DNA of 55,573 bases from Chloroflexota bacterium (lineage in GTDB: Bacteria; Chloroflexota; Anaerolineae; UBA4142), in contig JACQYF010000048.1 of assembly GCA_016208315.1 (NCBI GenBank), positions 1 through 55,573 on the forward strand, in the 5' to 3' direction. Below, piece by piece: positions 34,052-41,992 of the stretch. The notes beneath the pieces were generated by a model, which was not told the DNA's origin, searched no databases, and saw only the letters and a list, made by a program, of their open reading frames with translations. The position numbers and the translations under genes were made by a program. The stretch's first letter is position 1; each line of letters starts with the position of its first letter.

Positions 34052-35126
34052 GGCAATAGATTTGTCCGCGAATCTCGCTAATCTTTTCGTACAATTCCAA
34101 ATACCGCGCAGTCATCCGCTCCGCCGAGAATCGCTCGCGCGCGACGCGGCGGCACGTTTCGGGATCGAGCGTCTTGGCCGCCGAAATGGCTTGCGCCATT
34201 TCTTCGACGCCGTTAACGAGAAAGCCGGTCTTGCCATCCTCGACAATCTCCGCCAACGCGCCCGAGCGAAACGCGATCACCGGCGTCCCGCACGCCATCG
34301 CCTCCATCGCGACGAGCGAACTCGTTTCGGGCGCAAGACTCGGCGCGAGCAAGCACTGCGCGGCAGACAGCAGCCGCCGCTTGCGCTCGAATCCGAGCGG
34401 GCCAATAAACCGCCGAGCGCAGTCGAGCCGCGGAACGATCTCGTCATGGTAATAACGTTCATGGGCCACATAGCGGTATACTTGGCCCCCAAGCAACAGC
34501 GGGCAATCGGCGCGCCGCGCGGCGTCCAGCGCGAGGTGAAAGCCCTTCTCCGGGCAAATTCGCCCGAGCGCCATCGCCCAATCGCGCTTGCGGACGCGTG
34601 CCGCCAGCCGCTCGACCGGCACGCCGTTTTCAATCGGCGGCAGCAATCGCGCGCCCAGCGGGCAGGCGCGCTGCTGCGCGGCAGAGACGCAGTAGAGAAA
34701 AGTGTTTGGACGTTCGGGTCGGAAAATCTGGGGCGGATACCAACTGGGCGGAAGGTGCAGTGTAATCAGTACGGGGACTTTGGGCGGCGGGAGATAACGA
34801 TAGAAATCAACGCCGTGCATGTGAACGAGATCAACGTCCCAACAGTCCAACGCCCGCCGAATTGCGTGCCGCGTCTGTTCCCACGCGGCCTCGCGCGCCG
34901 CGTCGTCCAGCGGCCCATCCACGCGCGGCGTCTCGATCAGCGTGCCCGCGGCACTCGATCCCTCGCACGCGACGACGACCGAGCGATGTCCCGCGCGGGT
35001 GAGAGCATCGTCCAGCATTGCGAGCACTTGCTCCGCGCCGCCCGTCGCGTCGCGACTCACGGGAGCGAGGGGATAGGCGACGCTGAGGATGGTGCGTCTC
35101 TTGAGAGAGCTTCTTGCCTGTAACAT
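34041..35126 (-). CDS. GT4-family glycosyltransferase
   Basis: 361 aa. ATG 35126 precedes the first strand (RRTILSVAYPLAPVSRDATGGAEQVLA). A GT-B fold is shown by VDLVHMHGVDFYRYLP, a donor domain with ALGRICPEKGFHLALDAA, and a retaining-GT end motif PETSSLVAMEAMACGTPVIAFR (Glu-x7-Glu). Donor and acceptor are unknown. The gap to the PIG-L gene upstream is 97 bases and contains a GTTCGTAGT repeat unit. Confidence 0.92.
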   Translation of the reverse strand: MLQARSSLKRRTILSVAYPLAPVSRDATGGAEQVLAMLDDALTRAGHRSVVVACEGSSAAGTLIETPRVDGPLDDAAREAAWEQTRHAIRRALDCWDVDLVHMHGVDFYRYLPPPKVPVLITLHLPPSWYPPQIFRPERPNTFLYCVSAAQQRACPLGARLLPPIENGVPVERLAARVRKRDWAMALGRICPEKGFHLALDAARRADCPLLLGGQVYRYVAHERYYHDEIVPRLDCARRFIGPLGFERKRRLLSAAQCLLAPSLAPETSSLVAMEAMACGTPVIAFRSGALAEIVEDGKTGFLVNGVEEMAQAISAAKTLDPETCRRVARERFSAERMTARYLELYEKISEIRGQIYCHAH

Positions 35127-35146
35127 GAGTTTTATCAGATGGAACG

Positions 35147-35183
35147 GCACTCCGCGAAAACCGCTGCGTGCCGGACTACGAAC
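35147..35183. repeat. GTTCGTAGT palindromic repeat, single copy
   Basis: Minus-oriented unit (GGCACTCCGCGAAAACCGCT ... GGACTACGAAC) between the GT4 and PIG-L genes. It matches 41941-41978 almost base for base. Confidence 0.85.
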
Positions 35184-35223
35184 GCACATTCGCAAAAAAC
35201 GCTCGCAATGACGGAGTGACGAG

Positions 35224-36009
35224 TTACACGAATCTACGGTTGTTATTCGCGGATAAACCGAGCGTTTCCAACGCCTCACGCGCGAGCGCGCGCCAGTGCG
35301 CGCTGGGCATCCCAAAGTCGTGACGCTCGTAAAACAATGCGCCGGCATGCGGCGGCTGGGTGAAATCATAGGGCGGCGCGGGGCGAAAGCGTTCTAGTTC
35401 GATGGGGAATTGGGCCAGCGTCTTTTGTTGGGTCACGAAACACGCGATCATCCGGCGCTTTAACTCGCGCTCTTTTCCCGAGAGCACGATTGTCTGAACC
35501 TCGCAGTCGTCACAAGGCAAAAAATCGAAAACAGACATCGTTCCATCTTTATCGTGGTACGACGCGAACTCGAGCAACGCGGGAACCGGATCGCCCGCGC
35601 GCGCCAACAGGCCACGCGCCGCGTGGACGGCGAACGCGGTTGCGTCGTGATCGGGATGGCCGCCTTCGTAAGGATGCGTGAGCACGACGTCGGGTCTGAT
35701 TTCGCGCAATATCTCGGCGAGCGTAATCGCCAATTCGGCAAGGTGAAACGAGGCCTCTTGGTCCACCAACTCAATCGCGCGCCTTCGCTCCATCCCAATT
35801 CCGGCGATGGCGAGCGCGGCAGTCAACTCCGCACGGCGCGCTCGCGCATAGTCGTCGCGTGTCGCCAAGCCATGCTCGGCCGCATCGAGCATGTTGCGCG
35901 GCGCGCCGTCGGTCACGTGAATGATGGTCGGATTCTCGAGACAAAGCAGCCGCCCGCCCGCGCTGATCGTTTCGTCGTCGGGATGCGCGGCAACAACCAC
36001 AAACGTCAT
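35224..36009 (-). CDS. PIG-L (LmbE-like) deacetylase
   Basis: 261 aa. Zinc-binding and catalytic motifs are clear: AAHPDDE at residues 7-13 and HPYEGGHPDHDATAFAVH near 115-130. Family members remove acetyl groups from N-acetylglucosamine-linked molecules, as in GPI, mycothiol, bacillithiol and antibiotic pathways. Its ATG overlaps the stop of the upstream WNEPNN protein by 4 bases. In this cluster it probably frees an amino group on the sugar built by the glycosyltransferases. This step is inference. Confidence 0.92.
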   Translation of the reverse strand: MTFVVVAAHPDDETISAGGRLLCLENPTIIHVTDGAPRNMLDAAEHGLATRDDYARARRAELTAALAIAGIGMERRRAIELVDQEASFHLAELAITLAEILREIRPDVVLTHPYEGGHPDHDATAFAVHAARGLLARAGDPVPALLEFASYHDKDGTMSVFDFLPCDDCEVQTIVLSGKERELKRRMIACFVTQQKTLAQFPIELERFRPAPPYDFTQPPHAGALFYERHDFGMPSAHWRALAREALETLGLSANNNRRFV

Positions 36010-36893
36010 TGGCCGTACCTTTTCGTCATCTCCGCGGAAAACTCGGCAAATTCCTCGATGTTTTTCGGCGGACTGGTGTGATGTGGGTGAATGCCCGCCG
36101 ACTCGGGCGTAAAGCAGAAGGTGAGCGTCACGTCAAAATCGTCGAGCGCCTTCATCTGCCGGTCGAACCATTCGAGCGCGTGCGGGCGCAGTGAGTCGGC
36201 CCACGAAAGCCCGGTGCGCACGCGCGTGACGCCCAACTTGCGTAGCCATTTCACGGCATCGTCGAGCCGCGGGTCTTGAAAATGAAACCACTGACAGATA
36301 CCCAACTCGGGCGTGTAATCCGTAAACTGCTTGAGCGCCAGCTTGGGCGTGCCGTCTTCGCGCAGCAAGCCCATGTAAAAATGGCGATAGTACGCCGACC
36401 CCTCGGCCTCGCGATGGCGCGTGGTCGCGGGCCAGGCGCGCGGCAGATCGTAGAGACTGTACCAATGGATCCGCTCGCTTTTGCCGATCAGCAGCTCGGC
36501 CGTGCGGCGCAGACCGAACTCTTGCACCTCTTCCGCGCCGAAGGTCGAGACGCCGACCTCGGAGACCCAGATGGGCAATTGAGTGACCGCTTGAATCTCG
36601 GCGAGCTTGGCGGGCCATTCGTGAATCGTCCAGTGGTTCCAATCGAGCGGAAAGCCGTGGACCGCCACGACGTCCAGTTCGGCGAGCACGCCCTGGTCGC
36701 GTAGGTTGGCAATGAATTGCGGGTCAATCGGCGAAATCCCGCCGAGGACGCGCGCGAGTTTGGGATTTTCCGCGGCCACGGCCTGGGCCGCGCACTTTAC
36801 CATCTCGCCGTAAATTTTCCAATCGGGATCAATCTCGAAATCCCAGTGCGAGAGATTGTTTGGCTCGTTCCAGAACATCACGGCTTCGATCAC
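36006..36893 (-). CDS. Glycosidase-like TIM-barrel protein (WNEPNN type)
   Basis: 295 aa from GTG 36893, which overlaps the methyltransferase stop by 4 bases. WNEPNNLSHWD near residue 8 looks like the acid/base strand of clan GH-A enzymes, and PIWVSEVGVST near 110 looks like the nucleophile strand. The protein is short for a complete barrel, as it begins almost at the acid/base strand. It may therefore be a circularly arranged or reduced barrel: the end carries a further barrel-like part (LRKLGVTRVRTGLSW). No signal peptide is seen. Relatives are often labelled beta-xylosidase, which I consider unproven. Confidence 0.75.
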   Translation of the reverse strand: MIEAVMFWNEPNNLSHWDFEIDPDWKIYGEMVKCAAQAVAAENPKLARVLGGISPIDPQFIANLRDQGVLAELDVVAVHGFPLDWNHWTIHEWPAKLAEIQAVTQLPIWVSEVGVSTFGAEEVQEFGLRRTAELLIGKSERIHWYSLYDLPRAWPATTRHREAEGSAYYRHFYMGLLREDGTPKLALKQFTDYTPELGICQWFHFQDPRLDDAVKWLRKLGVTRVRTGLSWADSLRPHALEWFDRQMKALDDFDVTLTFCFTPESAGIHPHHTSPPKNIEEFAEFSAEMTKRYGQ

Positions 36894-37648
36894 CGCCGCT
36901 GGCCTCCGCGTGCAGGATAGACCGCGTTCGGCTCGCCCGCGAGTTCCACGCGGCGGCAGACAAAGACTTCGGGTTCAGGTCGCGCGATCACTCGAAAACC
37001 CGCGCTGCGTAGCATCGCCTCTGCGCCGGCGCGATTCGCAAACCACCAGTTGGTTGGATCGTCCGCGTAACTCTTTTCGATAAAGTACAGCCGCGGGAAA
37101 CTGGGCCGGTCGAAAATCTTGGTCTCGTGGAATTCATAATCGTCGGCGAGCGGCTCGACCCGCGCGCTGCCGCGCAGCAGCGACTGGAAGATGAGGAGGT
37201 CTTTGACGACGTGCTCGTGCAGCAAGTCGAGCGCGAGGAGCGGATGGCGGAGATGATAGAACACGCCCAGAAAAAGGACGAGGTCGAATTGCTCATGCAA
37301 CTCGGCCACATCATAGACCGACATCTCGCAAAACTCGACGTCCACACCGCAAACCTCGGCGGCGAAACGCGCTTGCGCGAGATAGTCCGGATCCGAATCA
37401 ATGCCGACCACCCGGTCCGCGCCGCGGCGCTTCATCTCAAAAGAGTAAAAGCCCGCGTTGCAGCCGATATCGAGCACGGTCTTACCGCGCAGGTCGGCGG
37501 GAATCGAATCCTTAAAGCGCTGCCATTTGTACGTCGGGTAATCGCCGAGAAAATGATCGGGCGCGGTCATCACGCCGTCCAGATTCATATTATGGAACCA
37601 CGGGCCCAGCGCGCGCACGCGCTGCCGGATGCGCTCTAGATCCTTCAT
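36890..37648 (-). CDS. SAM-dependent methyltransferase, CmoB-like
   Basis: 252 aa. ATG 37648 overlaps the nucleotidyltransferase stop by 4 bases. Motif I is VLDIGCNAGFYSFEMKRRGA, followed by VVGIDSDPDYL, and later FYHLRHPLLALD and a NWWFANRAGAEAMLRSAGF ending like the CmoB/tRNA-wobble methyltransferase group. The sequence around PWFHNMNLDGVMT is shared with a set of small-molecule cluster methyltransferases that I recall as TIGR04290. That family name needs a check. The setting argues for a sugar- or lipid-acting enzyme, not a tRNA one. Confidence 0.87.
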   Translation of the reverse strand: MKDLERIRQRVRALGPWFHNMNLDGVMTAPDHFLGDYPTYKWQRFKDSIPADLRGKTVLDIGCNAGFYSFEMKRRGADRVVGIDSDPDYLAQARFAAEVCGVDVEFCEMSVYDVAELHEQFDLVLFLGVFYHLRHPLLALDLLHEHVVKDLLIFQSLLRGSARVEPLADDYEFHETKIFDRPSFPRLYFIEKSYADDPTNWWFANRAGAEAMLRSAGFRVIARPEPEVFVCRRVELAGEPNAVYPARGGQRR

Positions 37649-38448
37649 CGTTCGGCGCCGATCCTTACAACGTCCGTTCTGCGGCGGCCCTCCTTGCGAA
37701 CCGTGAACACCTCGCTGCGGTTGGCCGGCCGCCGGCTGAGTAATTGAATCGCCTCGCGGTAACCGTTCACGGTCCCCACATCCACGTAGGCCTCGCCCGC
37801 ACGGATGCCCCGCGCTTGGCCCCCGCGCGCGAGATACGCGTTGACGAGCGTGCCGACATATTCGTCGCGCGGCTCCCGCTGACGCCACAGATCGTACAAC
37901 TCGCGCAGCACCGCGCCGGGCATTTTCAGAGCGCCCCAAATCCAGGACGAGGTAGCATCGCGGCGTTTGACTTGAATCTCTTGCACGCGACCCTGCCCAT
38001 CCGTCACCACCGCATCAAAGAATTCCGGCCGCTCGACCGGGAAAAGCAAAAGTGAGAGCAAGCCGTCCGGCAATCGGGCCAGACCATCTTCGGGGAACCA
38101 GATCGTGTCGGGCAGACCGATCAACACTTGGTCGTCGGGATGGATGAGCGGCAGCGCGCAAAAGATCGCATCGCACAGTCCACCGGGGCGCGGCTGAACC
38201 GTGTAGCACACGTGCGCGTGGGCAATACCGCCGCCGTAATATTCGAGTATGTCGGATTTGCCCGGCGAAATGACGAAACAGAGGTTGGTTGCGCCGGCGC
38301 GGATCATGCGGTCAACCAGATACTCGCTGACCGCGCGCGGCCGTTCCGTTGCGCCGTCGAGGCGACTGCCGACGGGCAACAGTTCTTTCGAGAATGCTAA
38401 CGGTTGAATTCGGCTGCCAGCGCCGGCGGCCGGAATGATGCCCCACAT
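37645..38448 (-). CDS. Sugar-1-phosphate nucleotidyltransferase (RmlA-like)
   Basis: 267 aa. The N-terminal nucleotide loop GIIPAAGAGSRIQPLAFSKELLPV, FVISPGKSDILEYYGG and the end motif YVDVGTVNGYREAIQ match the glucose-1-phosphate thymidylyl/uridylyltransferase fold. The product activates a sugar phosphate to an NDP-sugar for the neighbouring glycosyltransferases. Base and sugar choice are not decidable. The gene starts within a short simple-repeat gap after the CgeB-like gene 38465-39568. Confidence 0.9.
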   Translation of the reverse strand: MWGIIPAAGAGSRIQPLAFSKELLPVGSRLDGATERPRAVSEYLVDRMIRAGATNLCFVISPGKSDILEYYGGGIAHAHVCYTVQPRPGGLCDAIFCALPLIHPDDQVLIGLPDTIWFPEDGLARLPDGLLSLLLFPVERPEFFDAVVTDGQGRVQEIQVKRRDATSSWIWGALKMPGAVLRELYDLWRQREPRDEYVGTLVNAYLARGGQARGIRAGEAYVDVGTVNGYREAIQLLSRRPANRSEVFTVRKEGRRRTDVVRIGAER

Positions 38449-38451
38449 AGG

Positions 38452-38482
38452 CAGTAATCAGTAATCAGTAGCCAGTAGTCAG
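38452..38482. repeat. Iterated CAGTAATCAG repeat
   Basis: Imperfect 7-8-base units between the glycosyltransferase and nucleotidyltransferase genes. The TGA and last codons of the glycosyltransferase (TTGY) lie inside it. Confidence 0.7.
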
Positions 38483-39568
38483 ACAGGGCGCGACGGAGAG
38501 AGGAGATAGTTCGCTTTCGAGCACACCCTCTAGTTGCTGCGCGCGACGTTCGGCGGTGTGCTCGGTCAGCGCGCGATCGCGGGCGCGGCGTGCGACAGCG
38601 GCTAGTGGCGCGCGCGGCATGGCGAGCGCATCCAGCACATCGTCGGTTGAGCGGGCGACGATGATTTCCGAATCGGGTTCAAAGAAATTACTCAAGCCGT
38701 CCCACGCGTCACTCAGAATCGGCACGCCGCACGCCGCGGCCTCGAACAAGCGCGCCGATGGACAATAGCCCATTTGCGCCATCGCGCCGCGGGTGACGTT
38801 GAGGGTTAGGCGTGACGAGCAGTAAAACGCGGCGTGTTCCGGCGGCGGGACGTGATGCACCATGGCGATATTCTCGGCCCATGGAAACGAAGAGGGATAA
38901 AGCGAACCGCCCATCAAGAATTTCCGTTTGGGCAATCGCCGCGCCGGCTCGATAAAGAGGCGATTGAGTGCGTCCTGCCGGTCCTCGGCGTAGGTTCCGA
39001 GGTAGGACATGTCCGCGCCGTATGCTTGAGACGCTGGCGCGGGATGATGCACACGCGGATCAACGCAGCCGTACAGCGGCGCGACGCGCCGCGCGCCGAG
39101 GCGCGTCTTGATTTCGTCGAGCGCAGCGCCGCCCGTGAAACTCAACACCAAATCGAAATCGGCCAGCCCGCGCGGGCCGAGATAGGAAACGGGCTGTCCG
39201 CGGCGCAAACGTTCGAGCGTGACGCCGGTATCGAGATCGTAAAACGTCTTGAGTGCGGCGCGCGAATCGAGCACGAGGTCGCTGGCCGCAACGGCGTCCG
39301 GGCAGTACGAAGTGACCATCGCCACATCGCCGTCGCTCAGATGATAGCGCGCCACCGGCAGCGCTTGCTCCCAGGTCGGGTACAGGATCAACTCGCCGCC
39401 CGGAAGCGCCCACAGGTCTCGATTCGCCGCGTAGTAGGGGACATCGCGTTCAAAGAAAACTATATCGTGCCCGCGCTCGATGAGCGCGCGCAGCAAGCCG
39501 CGCCAGATCGTCGCGTGTCCATTGCCCCATGACGAGCTGATCGCCAAACCAAAAATCACCAGTTTCAC
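38465..39568 (-). CDS. CgeB-like glycosyltransferase (paralogue 1)
   Basis: 367 aa, GT-B fold. It starts MKLVIFGLAISSSWGNGHAT and shows the acceptor-domain FERDVPYYAANRDL and the donor-domain run MSYLGTYAEDRQDALNRLF, with ARLFEAAACGVPILSDAWDGL and EPDSEIIVA near the end. This is the CgeB/DUF3880-type arrangement known from spore-coat and surface glycosylation loci. It is a close tandem paralogue of the next gene upstream (39565-40689), with which it overlaps by 4 bases. Confidence 0.9.
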   Translation of the reverse strand: MKLVIFGLAISSSWGNGHATIWRGLLRALIERGHDIVFFERDVPYYAANRDLWALPGGELILYPTWEQALPVARYHLSDGDVAMVTSYCPDAVAASDLVLDSRAALKTFYDLDTGVTLERLRRGQPVSYLGPRGLADFDLVLSFTGGAALDEIKTRLGARRVAPLYGCVDPRVHHPAPASQAYGADMSYLGTYAEDRQDALNRLFIEPARRLPKRKFLMGGSLYPSSFPWAENIAMVHHVPPPEHAAFYCSSRLTLNVTRGAMAQMGYCPSARLFEAAACGVPILSDAWDGLSNFFEPDSEIIVARSTDDVLDALAMPRAPLAAVARRARDRALTEHTAERRAQQLEGVLESELSPLSVAPCLTTGY

Positions 39569-40689
39569 GGCGCCCTCACGACCGCGCGGTGTTCGAATCG
39601 CAGGTTCCAGAGCGCGGGCGCCGGCTGGCGATGCAATAGCTCAAAGACATACCCTTCGAGTTGCGCCGCGCGCTGCGCCGCGGTGTGCTCGGCCATCACG
39701 CGGCGGTGGGCGCGCGCGCCGATCGCGCGTCGTTCGCCGTCGGGCAATTCGTGCAGGTAGCTCATTATGTCGGCGGACGAACGCGCCACCAGAATTTCTT
39801 TATCCACTTGGAAAACCGTAGCCAACCCTTCCCAATAATCCGTGATGATGGGCGTCCCGCAGGCCGACGCTTCGAACAGCCGGACGCTGGGCGAGTAGCC
39901 CGCGCGCAGCATATCGGCGCGGGTGATGTTGAGCGTAAAGCGTTGCGCCGTGTAAAACGCGCGGTGCTGGGCCGGCGGCACATGCTCGATGCGCTCGACA
40001 TTCGCGGGCCACTCGATGTCCGGCGGATACAATGAACCGGCCACGACCATGCGCGCCGCTTTCCACCGCCGCGCCGGTTCGAGCAAAAGTTGCTCGAGCG
40101 CGGATTGGCGGTCGGCGGAAAAAGTTCCCATGAACCCAAATTCCCATTCCGGCTGATTGTCCATCGGATAGTACACGGTTGGATCGAACGAGCAGTAGAG
40201 CGGCCGCGCCATCGGCGAACCGTACCGGCGCTCGATCCGCTCGAGAATCGGCCCGCCGGTGAATGACAAGTAAAGCGGATAACGCGGAATCAAAGCGTGC
40301 GAAAGATATTCGTAATCGCCGCGGTCCAACTTGGCGAGCGTGACGGGCGTGTCAATATCGTAAAACGCCGATATGCCGCGGGCAGTGCGCGTAACCCATT
40401 CGCCCACCGCCACGCCTTCGGGCACGTAGGAGCCGACGATCACCAGGTCGGCATCGCGGATCGCGGTTGCATAACGGTCTTTTAGAGCAGCCAGATTGGG
40501 GTACAACGCGGTACGGCCGTACGGGGGATTGGTGAGGTCGCGGTGTGAGGCGTACCAGGGAACATCGCGTTCGAGGAACAGGACCCGATGCCCGCGCGCG
40601 CTCAACTCGCGCATCAGGCCGCGGTAGGTTGTCGCATGACCATTGCCCCACGACGAGGTGATGGACAACCCTAGAATGACAATGTTCAA
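39565..40689 (-). CDS. CgeB-like glycosyltransferase (paralogue 2)
   Basis: 374 aa from TTG 40689: this start aligns its first strand LNIVILGLSITSSWGNGHAT with the start of paralogue 1, and it lies 19 bases after the preceding gene. Upstream extension to 40809 would overlap coding sequence of that gene. It shares FLERDVPWYASHRDL, FGFMGTFSADRQSALEQLL and VRLFEASACGTPIITDYWEGL with paralogue 1. Tandem duplication and divergence probably gave two enzymes for successive sugar additions. Confidence 0.88.
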   Translation of the reverse strand: MNIVILGLSITSSWGNGHATTYRGLMRELSARGHRVLFLERDVPWYASHRDLTNPPYGRTALYPNLAALKDRYATAIRDADLVIVGSYVPEGVAVGEWVTRTARGISAFYDIDTPVTLAKLDRGDYEYLSHALIPRYPLYLSFTGGPILERIERRYGSPMARPLYCSFDPTVYYPMDNQPEWEFGFMGTFSADRQSALEQLLLEPARRWKAARMVVAGSLYPPDIEWPANVERIEHVPPAQHRAFYTAQRFTLNITRADMLRAGYSPSVRLFEASACGTPIITDYWEGLATVFQVDKEILVARSSADIMSYLHELPDGERRAIGARAHRRVMAEHTAAQRAAQLEGYVFELLHRQPAPALWNLRFEHRAVVRAP

Positions 40690-40708
40690 TTTTGGAAAAC
40701 TCAACAAC

Positions 40709-41782
40709 TTACCTCGTGTTGATTTGAGCCGCGAGCACCTTTTCCAATTGCGCGGCGCGGTGCGCGTACGTGTGCTCGGACACGATCCTTCGATACGCGT
40801 TCCGGCCAATCGCCCGCGCGCGCTCGACCGTCAACGAACGAACGTGCTCGGCGACCGCGTCACCATCCCGCGCGACGAGTATTTCGGTCTCCGGCTCTAG
40901 GAATAATTCGATCCCTTGCCATTCGTCGGTGATGAGACACGCGCCCGCGCCCGCGGCCTCGAAAATGCGCGTCGGCGGCGAAAAGCCATAGCGCGCCATG
41001 CTGGCGCGATTGATATTGAGGACCGCCCGCGGGCTAGAGTTAAACGCATTGTGCTCGCGCGTGTACACGTGTCCAAGATATGTAACGTTGAGAGTACGTT
41101 GTTTGTCACGCCAGCCGTTCCCGCCGAGCAGGAAACGCTTGTGCGGCAGGTCCGCCGCCGGTCGCAGAAAAAACTCGTCCACGCGCGCCTCGCGGTCGGG
41201 CAGCCGGTTGCCGAGGAACGCCAGATCGGCGTCAAAGCGCGGGTCGGGCGGGACGGGGAAATGCGTGGTTGGATCGAGCGCGTTGTAGATGGGCACGCAC
41301 ACGCGCGCGCCAAGCGCACGGTACGCGTTTACGACCGGCTCGCCGCCACCATAAGTGAGAATCAGGTCGTAGCGGGCGATGAGGGATTTGAACGGATCGC
41401 TCGGATCTTGCTGCACGCGGTCGAGAGTCGCGGGCGCGTCCACGTCCCAAAACACGACGAGCGTGCTCGGACGCTTGAGCGCGAGGACCGCGTCTTGCAA
41501 CAATTCGTCGAACACGCCAACGCCACTCGTTTTCGCGATGAGGTCGGCTCCTTTTGCCTCGTCCAGCGCGCGCATCAATTCCTCTTCGCCGGAATAAACC
41601 ACGACGCGCGCGTAATCGGGATCCTCGATATCGCGATGCGCTTGCCGTTCGTAGGCGTCCGGTTCGTAGAACGTGATCGAATGCCCGCGGTCGTGGAGCG
41701 CGCGGCACAGCCCACGATAATAGGTCGCCGCGCCGTTCCAATACGCCGAGACGAGACTGGAGCCAAAGAAAGCGATGTTCAT
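40709..41782 (-). CDS. CgeB-like glycosyltransferase (paralogue 3)
   Basis: 357 aa. It starts MNIAFFGSSLVSAYWNGAAT after a GAGG site. It has the shared CgeB pattern FYEPDAYERQAHRDI, LTYGGGEPVVNAYRALGA, LAFLGNRLPDREARVDEFF, NINRASMARYGFSPPTRIFEAAGAGACLITDEWQG and a C-terminal HTYAHRAAQLEKVL. It is more distant from the first two. The 210-base gap upstream is nearly all palindromic repeat. Confidence 0.9.
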   Translation of the reverse strand: MNIAFFGSSLVSAYWNGAATYYRGLCRALHDRGHSITFYEPDAYERQAHRDIEDPDYARVVVYSGEEELMRALDEAKGADLIAKTSGVGVFDELLQDAVLALKRPSTLVVFWDVDAPATLDRVQQDPSDPFKSLIARYDLILTYGGGEPVVNAYRALGARVCVPIYNALDPTTHFPVPPDPRFDADLAFLGNRLPDREARVDEFFLRPAADLPHKRFLLGGNGWRDKQRTLNVTYLGHVYTREHNAFNSSPRAVLNINRASMARYGFSPPTRIFEAAGAGACLITDEWQGIELFLEPETEILVARDGDAVAEHVRSLTVERARAIGRNAYRRIVSEHTYAHRAAQLEKVLAAQINTR

Positions 41783-41885
41783 TTTGCCTCACGAAAAGGG
41801 GTATCCGCGAATCTCCGCGAACGGGTGTCATTGCGAGAAACCCAAACCCGTTGGCGGGTATGCCTAGGGACAGAAACGCGCGCGG

Positions 41886-41978
41886 GTTCGTAGTACGCGA
41901 CGTAGCGCCCTTTGCGGAGTCGCGTCCGCGGGCATGGAACGGCACTCCGCAAAACCCGCTGCGTGCCGGACTACGAAC
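41886..41978. repeat. Inverted pair of GTTCGTAGT repeat units
   Basis: Plus-oriented unit 41886-41923 and minus-oriented unit 41941-41978, separated by 17 bases, give a 93-base imperfect inverted repeat. It fills most of the useful space between two glycosyltransferase genes and may end transcription there. Confidence 0.88.
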
Positions 41979-41992
41979 GCGCAGTTGGACAG

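Noticed and set aside
36890..37648. tRNA wobble-uridine methyltransferase (CmoB)
   Set aside because: Motifs are CmoB-like, but the gene is locked by 4-base overlaps into a glycosylation operon, so a small-molecule substrate is more likely.
39565..40809. A longer start for CgeB-like paralogue 2 at 40809
   Set aside because: It would overlap the upstream gene by 100 bases, and alignment with paralogue 1 begins exactly at the TTG at 40689.
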